From Pseudomonadota bacterium (lineage in GTDB: Bacteria; Myxococcota; Bradymonadia; UBA4248): DNA of 9,128 nucleotides. The stretch spans positions 1 to 9,128 of the forward strand of contig JAGACY010000230.1 of assembly GCA_017613855.1 (NCBI GenBank), written 5' to 3'. Under the pieces are notes generated by a model. The model did no database searches. It was not told where the DNA came from and saw only the letters and a list, made by a program, of their open reading frames with translations. Below are positions 1 through 5,491 of the stretch, piece by piece; the first letter of the stretch is position 1; every line of letters starts with the position of its first letter. The position numbers and the translations under genes are program-made.

Positions 1-2103
1 ATCATCCAGAAACTCATCATCATCCTGCAGCCAGTCGTCCGTTGCAAGCGCAAGTCCATCCTTTTGATGCTCCTGGACTACAGAATCCTTGTTCGAAGGA
101 TTGTCGCTGGCCGGTTCCATTTCGGAAACGCTTGGCAAATCCGTAGATATATCCATCTGCGCCGGAAGATCGTATACGGGTTGTGTTTTGGCCGGAACAA
201 TCTTGGGGGATTGAGAAATGCCCGCATTCGGCAAATGGGATTGTGAAGGGGAGGGTGGTGTTGAATCTGCAGGGTTTAAATTGGCTGATGAACGCTTGGG
301 GAATTGAGAAATGCCCGCATTCGGCAAATGGGATTGTGAAGGGGAGGGTGGTGTTGAATCTGCAGGGTTTAAATTGGCTGATGAATGCTTGGGGGACTGT
401 GCTGGTACCGCAGTCAGATTCATGCTGGAAACTGGCAAAGTGCTTTCCGATATGGCATTGGGTGCCGAAATAGGCTGAGGAACCACTCGTTCGGGCAAAG
501 GCGCGGCCGTGGGTGCCGAAATGGGTTTTGACGGCGATCTTCCCGCAGCTGGCGCAGCCATGGGTGCCGAAATGGGTTTTGACGGCGATCTTCCCGCAGC
601 CGGAGCAGCCGTAGGTGCTGAAATGGGTTTTGACGGCGATCTTCCCACAGTTGGAGCAGCCGTGGGTGCTGAGATGGGTTTTGACGGCGATCTTCCCGCT
701 GTCGGAGCAGCCGTGGGTGCCGAAATGGGTTTTGACGGCGATCTTCCCACAGTTGGAGCAGCCGTGGGTGCCGGGACTGGATTGGACGGCGATCTTCCCG
801 CAGCCGGAGCAGCCAAGGGGGCCGGAACCGGATTGGACGGCGATCTTCCCGCAGCCGGAGCAGCCGTGGGAGCCGGAACCGGATTGGACGGCGATTGCGC
901 AGAATCAGTGGCCGGATTCTCAGTCTGATTAGAGGGATTCTCTGGTATTACGCCTTCGGCCAGGACGGTCGTATTCTTTCTGAACACAGTGGATATCAAT
1001 ACACCAAGTCCCAGAAGACTCATAACGATGGCAATCCCCTGTGAAGTGGACAATATTGTTGCATGATCTGCGGGAACTTGAAAAAACTCATTGATGGTTT
1101 TGATTGATTTTTCAAAATAATAGCCGCGTTCAACATCATCTCGCATAAATTCGACGATAAAACGCAGGATGCCATAACAGGCAAACCAACAGCCCACCAT
1201 GCGGCCGGGCTTGGCTTTCTTCTTGTGCATCAACCACAACAGCCCACAAAGAATAAGTTCTCCGACGGCTTCGTAAATCTGCGTGGCATGGAGCAGTGGC
1301 GTTTCACCGGTTTTCAGCATCATCTCCTGCAGTTCCGGACGCTTTACGAGCTCTGTAAATGCAAAGGATCCCGTGCCGTAGGTGACACCTAATTTCCCTG
1401 TTGTGATCGCTCCCCAACAGCAGCCTGCAGCAAGACAGCCCAGACGTCCCAACGCATGAGATATCGCCAGCGCGGCAGCCAATTTGTCGAGGACAGATAA
1501 TAATCCGACGGGTTGGTTGCGTTTTCTGCGGCGCATAAAGAAGACCGTCATGACAACCATTCCGGCAATCACACCGCCATAAAACGTCAGCCCACCTTCT
1601 GCAAAATTCAACACTCGCAGACAGCTGCTTTCGTTCAGACCAACAAGTTCCGGATGAAAACAGGAATTCCAGTAGGAACTGAATTCGACAATGACATGGG
1701 CGGCCCTCGCACCTAAAAAACCAAAGACAATGAGCAGAATGCACAATCTGGCCATCTCTTTGGGGTCTTCCCCCCGATCTTTGGCCATTTTCATGGTTGA
1801 AAGCGTGCCAAGTGTCACACCAATGAGAATGCAGAATGCGTATGTGTGAATCACTAATGGCTTTTCAAACACCAGGTTATAATACGGCTGAAATGTTTTT
1901 AAAAAGCTCAGTCCGGACCAAATCAGGATGATGAAAACAATGATCCCCTGAATTATACCTTCTGCTTTGCGCCCTTTGTAAATTGTGAGAACGCTGCTGA
2001 TGATTCCCCAAATCATTAACAGAATAATCAGCAGCCAAAGCACGCGCTCAAACATGATACCATGAAGTGTCACGCCAAATATTTCGAGTAGATCAGGGTA
2101 CAT
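1..2103 (-). CDS. lgt: Prolipoprotein diacylglyceryl transferase (Lgt family) with long repetitive C-terminal tail; 3' end outside window
   Basis: Lgt moves a diacylglyceryl group from phosphatidylglycerol to the lipobox cysteine of lipoprotein precursors in the inner membrane. The frame is open from the ATG at 2101-2103 to the left edge: 701 codons, no stop seen. Residues 1-375 are the enzyme, with about nine hydrophobic segments. Recognisable motifs are GGLTFYGGVIAG (170-181), HALGRLGCLAAGCCWG (216-231), HATQIYEA (272-279) and YGILRFIVEF (310-319). Y310, R314 and E318 have the spacing of E. coli Y235, R239 and E243; R220 matches R143. The first 80 residues, with two extra membrane segments, precede the usual Lgt start (LVIHTYAF, 83-90). 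Usual Lgt length is about 260-300 residues, so both ends are extended. From residue about 375 the chain is Pro/Ser/Ala-rich, with 17- and 31-residue repeats, ending in an acidic stretch (DDWLQDDDEFLDD) at the edge. Basic loops at 41-46, 190-195 and 294-301 put the C-terminus in the cytoplasm. An in-frame TAA lies two codons upstream of the ATG, so this is the earliest possible start; no good Shine-Dalgarno is adjacent. M17 is an alternative start. Confidence 0.88.
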   Translation of the reverse strand, partial: MYPDLLEIFGVTLHGIMFERVLWLLIILLMIWGIISSVLTIYKGRKAEGIIQGIIVFIILIWSGLSFLKTFQPYYNLVFEKPLVIHTYAFCILIGVTLGTLSTMKMAKDRGEDPKEMARLCILLIVFGFLGARAAHVIVEFSSYWNSCFHPELVGLNESSCLRVLNFAEGGLTFYGGVIAGMVVMTVFFMRRRKRNQPVGLLSVLDKLAAALAISHALGRLGCLAAGCCWGAITTGKLGVTYGTGSFAFTELVKRPELQEMMLKTGETPLLHATQIYEAVGELILCGLLWLMHKKKAKPGRMVGCWFACYGILRFIVEFMRDDVERGYYFEKSIKTINEFFQVPADHATILSTSQGIAIVMSLLGLGVLISTVFRKNTTVLAEGVIPENPSNQTENPATDSAQSPSNPVPAPTAAPAAGRSPSNPVPAPLAAPAAGRSPSNPVPAPTAAPTVGRSPSKPISAPTAAPTAGRSPSKPISAPTAAPTVGRSPSKPISAPTAAPAAGRSPSKPISAPMAAPAAGRSPSKPISAPTAAPLPERVVPQPISAPNAISESTLPVSSMNLTAVPAQSPKHSSANLNPADSTPPSPSQSHLPNAGISQFPKRSSANLNPADSTPPSPSQSHLPNAGISQSPKIVPAKTQPVYDLPAQMDISTDLPSVSEMEPASDNPSNKDSVVQEHQKDGLALATDDWLQDDDEFLDD
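205..390 (-). repeat. Two tandem copies of a 93-bp (31-codon) repeat inside the lgt tail
   Basis: Copies occupy 298-390 and 205-297 (in coding order). I count two differences in 93 positions: at 302/209 (Phe versus Ser codon) and at 386/293 (His versus Arg codon). Each codes for a Ser/Pro/Asn-rich unit starting K-(H/R)-S-S-A-N-L-N-P and ending G-I-S-Q-(F/S)-P. Because the period is a multiple of three, the frame is kept. The near identity, including silent positions, indicates a recent duplication or ongoing homogenisation. Confidence 0.95.
499..894 (-). repeat. Array of 51-bp (17-codon) repeats coding for Pro/Ala-rich units in the lgt tail
   Basis: Seven full units (538-894) and a partial eighth (499-537) with an exact 51-bp period. 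The unit is S-P-S-(N/K)-P-(V/I)-(P/S)-A-P-(T/L/M)-A-A-P-x-x-G-R. The three units nearest the enzyme carry SNPVPAP; the five further units carry SKPISAP, so the array expanded in two blocks. A relic (PQPISAP) follows the last unit. The codons of the AAP and GRSP parts are nearly fixed between units. The composition resembles flexible Pro/Ala linkers; no fold is expected. Confidence 0.95.
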
Positions 2104-2208
2104 TTGCTTTTATGAATGAGTGGTAAAAGAAAATGCCTCCAACACATGACTGAAGGCAATTTGACGCATTTACTTTATCGCGTCATTTTTTTTACGTCTA
2201 TGATTGCT

Positions 2209-2236
2209 GTATAGAAAATGCGTATTTTTTCTATAC
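2209..2236. repeat. Perfect 10-bp inverted repeat, AT-rich
   Basis: GTATAGAAAA at 2209-2218 pairs perfectly with TTTTCTATAC at 2227-2236 across an 8-nt loop. It lies downstream of valS and upstream of lgt. It could be a protein binding site or an RNA hairpin in the valS-lgt transcript. Its function cannot be told from sequence. Confidence 0.7.
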
Positions 2237-2247
2237 CATACGGCATA

Positions 2248-2274
2248 CAGAGAGGTGCTGCATACGCCTCTCTG
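2248..2274 (-). terminator. Stem-loop just after valS; possible terminator or processing/stability hairpin
   Basis: CAGAGAGG (2248-2255) pairs perfectly with CCTCTCTG (2267-2274), an 8-bp GC-containing stem with an 11-nt loop, beginning 11 nt after the valS stop codon. On the minus strand no T-run follows the stem, so it is not a standard intrinsic terminator. A 3'-end stabilising hairpin or a factor-dependent end is equally possible. Confidence 0.4.
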
Positions 2275-2285
2275 ACGGTATTACG

Positions 2286-5123
2286 CTATCCCAATTGTGC
2301 TCTGGCTTTTTCGAGTTTCTCAAGTTCAGCACGGCCTGATTCCACGCGAGCACGTTCAGTTTCTACGACTTCAGGTTTTGCACGGGAAACGAAATTGGGA
2401 TTGTTCAATTTGCGTTCGCTGGCTTCGAGGTCTTTGCGAACCTTGGCGATATTCTTGTCGAGACGTGCACGTTCTTCGTCGAGATTGATCAGGTCGGCAA
2501 ACGGTACGACCAATTCTATGCCGTCTGCCACACCGATGGCGCAGGGGGCTGGCTTTGCAGCTGAAGCACTATCTAAAACGATATTTTCGATTTTAGCCAA
2601 TTGACAGATAGCACCTTTCATCGAATCGACAATGGCTCGACGCGCCGGATCATCCGAAAGCGCGAGCAGCTGCGGAATCGCTTTCCCTGGCGGAATATTG
2701 GCTTCACCGCGGATATTGCGTACGGCCGAAACAATGGCAATGAGCGTTTGGGTCGAAACAGCCTGTTTTTCATTGAAAAATGCAGGATTGACTTTGGGCC
2801 ATGGGGCAATCATGATCGATTCGGGGGCATTGGCATTCTTGGGAAGTGATTGCCAGATTTCTTCGGTCATGAATGGCGCAAATGGGTGCAGCAAACGCAA
2901 AATTGTTTCGAGCACATGGACGAGTACGAGACGTGTGGTGCGTTTAGCTTTCTCCATCGCCGGATCGTTCGAATAGAGCACGACTTTCGAAAGTTCAATG
3001 TACCAGTCGCAGAAGCAATTCCAGAGGAAATCGTAAATCTTCTGGGCCCCCTCATTGAAATTGAAATCATCGATGGCTTTGGTGACATCCGCAACACAGC
3101 GGTTTAAACCGTCGAGTATCCAGGCATCCGTCATGGAAAGGTCTTCGGGAGAGAACGGTTCTTTGCAGCCATCGGGCGTAATGGCCGAAACAGCATCCGA
3201 TCCTTCGAGATTCATCATGACGAATCGCGAGGCTTGCCATACTTTGTTTAAAAATGCACGATAACCCTCGATACGTTTGATATCCAGGCGCACGTCGCGG
3301 CCCTGTGCAGCGAGCATGGTCAGGGAGAAGCGGAGGGCATCCGCACCCTGTGGGTCAATGCCATCGGGATAGTCATCAAAGAGCTGCTGTGATGCGGCTT
3401 TTTCATCATCGGGGACACTTTGAGGGTTGCAGCCGTAAATCAGAAGCAAAGGATCGATGACATTGCCTTTGGTTTTGGACATTTTTTGCCCGGCTTTGTC
3501 GCGCACGAGTGCATGGAAATATACGTCCTTGAATGGGGTTTCGCCCATAAAATGAATGCCGAACATCATCATGCGGGCAACCCAGAAGAAGATAATATCC
3601 GCTGCGGTTTCCATCACGCTCGTGGGATAGAATTTCTTGAGGGTATCGGTCTGATCGGGCCAGCCCATCGTCGAGAACGGCCAAAGGCCAGAGCTGAACC
3701 AGGTGTCAAGCACATCCGGTTCCTGAATCAGATGGGTTGAACCGCAAACCGGACATTTTTCGGGGCGTGATTTGGCGACAATCGGTTTGGCATGCGCATC
3801 GATGCGCAGATCGGGATCTTTCTGGCCGGGATTGTTTATATAATGAATATGACCTTTTGAACATTCTTCGCAATACCAGGCGGGAATCTGATGGCCCCAC
3901 CATAACTGACGGGAAATACACCAATCGCGGATATTGTTCATCCAATTGAAAAATGTCTTTTCCCAGAGGACGGGCGTCATGCGGGTTTTGCCACTCTCGA
4001 CGGCTTCGATCGCGGGTTTGGCCAGCACTTTGGCATTGACCCACCACTGCGGAAGCAAAAGCGGTTCGACGAGTGCACCGGAACGCTGGCTGCGCGAAGG
4101 CATGTGCGTATAATCTTCGATCTTAATCAGATTGCCGGTGGCTTTGAGATCTTCGACGACGACCTCGCGGCACTTTTCGCGCGTCAATCCACGATATTTT
4201 TCGGGCACGGTGTCGAGCATGCATGCATCTATGCCGATGACCTGAATCCTGGGCAGATTGTTGCGTTTGCCAGTCTCGAAATCGTTAAAATCGTGTGCCG
4301 GCGTAATTTTGACAGCACCGGTACCAAAGGCCATATCGGCAGCTTCTGGGTCTGCAATGAGCGGTATTTCACGGTCTGTCAGGGGCAGACGGAGCATCTT
4401 GCCAACAAGCCCTTTGTAACGTTCGTCATCAGGATGAACGGCAACGGCGGTATCACCAAACATGGTCTCGGGGCGCGTCGTCGATACTGTCACAGAACCG
4501 CTGCCATCGACAAAATCGTAGCGGATGTGCCACAAATGGCCGGGTTCCTGTTTTTGATCGATTTCGAGATCACTCAAAACGGTCTTGGCTATGGGATCCC
4601 AGTTGACGAGGCGTTCATCACGATAAATGAGCCCTTCTTCATAAAGACGGACAAATACTTCACGAACTGCACGGCTCAGACCTTCATCCATGGTGAATCG
4701 CTCGCGATCCCAGTCGCATGAGGCACCCAAAATTTTGAGCTGTTCAATGATGTTGGAGCCTTTCTCGCGTTTCCATGCCCAGACACGCTCCAAAAATGCT
4801 TCACGTCCAAGTTCCAGGCGCGTTTTACCTTCTTTGGCCAGCTGGCGCTCGACCATGACCTGGGTTGCAATGCCCGCGTGATCCGTACCGGGCAGCCACA
4901 GGGCTTCAAAACCCTGCATGCGCTTGTAACGCGTAAGCAGATCCTGAATGGTCACGAACAACGCGTGTCCCATGTGAAGTTTTCCTGTCACATTGGGAGG
5001 AGGAATGACAATGCAAAAAGGCGGTTTGTCCGACTTCTCATTCGCTTTGAAATAACCTTTTTCTACCCAGAATTTATACCATCTCGACTCGACCTGAGTC
5101 GGGTTGTAGCTTTTATCGATCAT
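2286..5123 (-). CDS. valS: Valyl-tRNA synthetase, complete (945 aa)
   Basis: Class I aminoacyl-tRNA synthetase that activates valine with ATP, charges tRNA-Val and edits mischarged threonine; cytoplasmic and essential. Motifs seen: PPPNVTGKLHMGHA with the HIGH-type HMGH at residues 50-53, GTDHAGIATQ at 79-88, the CP1 editing domain from about 190 to 345 with TTRPETMFGDTAVAVHP (215-231), WCISRQLWWGHQIPAWYC (401-418), DTWFSSGLWPFS (473-484) and the KMSKT loop at 548-552. C418, C421, C457 and C460 form a likely four-cysteine zinc knuckle. The anticodon-binding helices follow from about 610 (FLNKVWQASRF), and residues about 876-945 form the charged coiled-coil arm typical of ValS. Length is normal for the family. 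The ATG is preceded by AAGGAA with 6-nt spacing (plus-strand 5130-5135), which supports this start. No truncation or frameshift is visible. The divergent neighbour is a TPR gene; lgt follows on the same strand. Confidence 0.98.
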   Translation of the reverse strand: MIDKSYNPTQVESRWYKFWVEKGYFKANEKSDKPPFCIVIPPPNVTGKLHMGHALFVTIQDLLTRYKRMQGFEALWLPGTDHAGIATQVMVERQLAKEGKTRLELGREAFLERVWAWKREKGSNIIEQLKILGASCDWDRERFTMDEGLSRAVREVFVRLYEEGLIYRDERLVNWDPIAKTVLSDLEIDQKQEPGHLWHIRYDFVDGSGSVTVSTTRPETMFGDTAVAVHPDDERYKGLVGKMLRLPLTDREIPLIADPEAADMAFGTGAVKITPAHDFNDFETGKRNNLPRIQVIGIDACMLDTVPEKYRGLTREKCREVVVEDLKATGNLIKIEDYTHMPSRSQRSGALVEPLLLPQWWVNAKVLAKPAIEAVESGKTRMTPVLWEKTFFNWMNNIRDWCISRQLWWGHQIPAWYCEECSKGHIHYINNPGQKDPDLRIDAHAKPIVAKSRPEKCPVCGSTHLIQEPDVLDTWFSSGLWPFSTMGWPDQTDTLKKFYPTSVMETAADIIFFWVARMMMFGIHFMGETPFKDVYFHALVRDKAGQKMSKTKGNVIDPLLLIYGCNPQSVPDDEKAASQQLFDDYPDGIDPQGADALRFSLTMLAAQGRDVRLDIKRIEGYRAFLNKVWQASRFVMMNLEGSDAVSAITPDGCKEPFSPEDLSMTDAWILDGLNRCVADVTKAIDDFNFNEGAQKIYDFLWNCFCDWYIELSKVVLYSNDPAMEKAKRTTRLVLVHVLETILRLLHPFAPFMTEEIWQSLPKNANAPESIMIAPWPKVNPAFFNEKQAVSTQTLIAIVSAVRNIRGEANIPPGKAIPQLLALSDDPARRAIVDSMKGAICQLAKIENIVLDSASAAKPAPCAIGVADGIELVVPFADLINLDEERARLDKNIAKVRKDLEASERKLNNPNFVSRAKPEVVETERARVESGRAELEKLEKARAQLG

Positions 5124-5209
5124 CGATTGTTCCTTGTTTTTCTTGATTATTGCGAGCAGTCTAAAGACCGCACAAACACCTCAAAAAAAATAGCGCCTCA
5201 TATCACAAT

Positions 5210-5243
5210 AATTCGGAATTAGGAATTCGGAATTAGGAATTCG
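5210..5243. repeat. Heptanucleotide array, AATTCGG / AATTAGG alternating
   Basis: Units AATTCGG, AATTAGG, AATTCGG, AATTAGG and AATTCG follow one another without gaps (4.9 copies). The C/A alternation means a 14-bp higher-order period. It is separated by five T from the neighbouring array, which carries the related unit in the opposite orientation. Confidence 0.95.
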
Positions 5244-5249
5244 TTTTTA

Positions 5250-5316
5250 ATTCCGCATTCCGCATTCCGCATTCCGCATTCCGCATTCCGCATTCCGCAT
5301 TCCGCATTCCGCATTC
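5250..5316. repeat. Heptanucleotide array, ATTCCGC, nine copies plus ATTC
   Basis: Nine exact head-to-tail copies of ATTCCGC (5250-5312) followed by ATTC. Read on the minus strand the unit is GCGGAAT, a variant of the GGAATTC/GGAATTA unit in the left array. Positions 5229-5241 and 5249-5261 can pair at 11 of 13 positions around a 7-nt loop. Such heptad arrays occur in several bacterial groups (for example cyanobacterial STRR repeats); they are prone to slippage. Confidence 0.97.
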
Positions 5317-5320
5317 AATC

Positions 5321-5379
5321 GGCCGTATGCGCAAGCATAGGCCGAAACAAAGGCCGTATGCGCAAGCATAGGCCGAAAC
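5321..5379. repeat. Duplicated 28-bp hairpin unit, 31-bp period
   Basis: Identical 28-nt units at 5321-5348 and 5352-5379 are separated by AAA. Each contains GGCC-G-TATGC-GCAA-GCATA-GGCC (5321-5343 and 5352-5374): a 9-bp stem with one bulged G and a GCAA loop closed by C-G, which is a GNRA tetraloop if transcribed rightward. A decayed piece (GCAGCCGAAGGC) follows at about 5387-5398. No T-run follows, so they are not intrinsic terminators. They resemble REP-like palindromic units. Confidence 0.9.
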
Positions 5380-5429
5380 GCAGACGCAGCCGAAGGCAAG
5401 GAGGCGAACAAAAAAAAATGCTCTAAACG

Positions 5430-5458
5430 TTGCGAATCCATAGAGATCATAATATGAT
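5430..5458 (+). promoter_or_regulatory. Predicted sigma70-type promoter of the TPR gene, with A-tract upstream and dyad over the -10
   Basis: -35 TTGCGA (5430-5435, 4 of 6 consensus positions), a 17-nt spacer and -10 TATGAT (5453-5458, 5 of 6). Transcription would start near 5465, giving a leader of about 27 nt. Nine A at 5410-5418 lie about 12-20 nt upstream of the -35 and could act as an UP element. A perfect dyad GATCAT-AAT-ATGATC (5445-5459) covers the -10 and is a candidate operator. Confidence 0.6.
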
Positions 5459-5491
5459 CCCTGCGTGATTTTTGCCTTCCAGGAGTGCACG

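Larger units (their letters stand above)
2104..2285. other. valS-lgt intergenic region without a gene
   Basis: This 182-nt gap lies between the valS stop and the lgt start. It contains two inverted repeats (listed separately) and, on the plus strand, a weaker 6-bp stem (2162-2167 with 2180-2185) followed by eight T at 2186-2193. On the minus strand, GGAGG occurs about 30 nt before the lgt ATG, too far to serve as its Shine-Dalgarno. I see no convincing minus-strand promoter, so lgt may depend on read-through from valS. Confidence 0.6.
5124..5491. other. Divergent valS / TPR-gene intergenic region, repeat-rich, no gene
   Basis: This 368-nt region carries, in order: the valS leader (5124 to about 5209), two opposed heptanucleotide arrays (5210-5316), a duplicated hairpin unit (5321-5379), an A-tract (5410-5418), and the promoter and ribosome binding site of the TPR gene. 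The valS promoter is unclear; a weak minus-strand pair, TTGTGC with AATAAT and an 18-nt spacer, exists in the first 60 nt upstream of valS. No T-box or other riboswitch consensus was recognised. Minus-strand open frames here merely translate the repeats. Confidence 0.7.

Noticed and set aside
183..473. Plus-strand open frame with a duplicated EKCPHSANGIVKGRVV segment
   Set aside because: Antisense reading of the 93-bp repeat in the Lgt tail; no ribosome binding site or family resemblance.
509..928. Plus-strand open frame with repeats of the type GAEMGFDGDLPAAGAAV
   Set aside because: It is the antisense reading of the 51-bp array. A period divisible by three keeps all frames open; the minus strand continues the Lgt frame and is the coding one.
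2162..2193. Stem followed by eight T on the plus strand as an intrinsic terminator
   Set aside because: The stem is only 6 bp with a 12-nt loop, and no plus-strand gene lies to its left, so there is nothing for it to terminate.
4104..4721. Plus-strand 205-residue open frame inside valS
   Set aside because: Shadow of the well-conserved valS coding strand, with no independent support.
5124..5209. Possible T-box leader of valS
   Set aside because: The stretch is only about 85 nt before the repeats, with no T-box consensus or antiterminator/terminator pair.
5250..5316. Possible CRISPR-like array
   Set aside because: Units are 7 bp and contiguous, with no spacers and no cas genes nearby.
5233..5490. 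Minus-strand open frames containing repeated ECGMRNA
   Set aside because: They translate the heptad array and hairpin units only; 7-bp units read in three frames give a 21-bp/7-residue periodic peptide, a known source of false hypothetical proteins.
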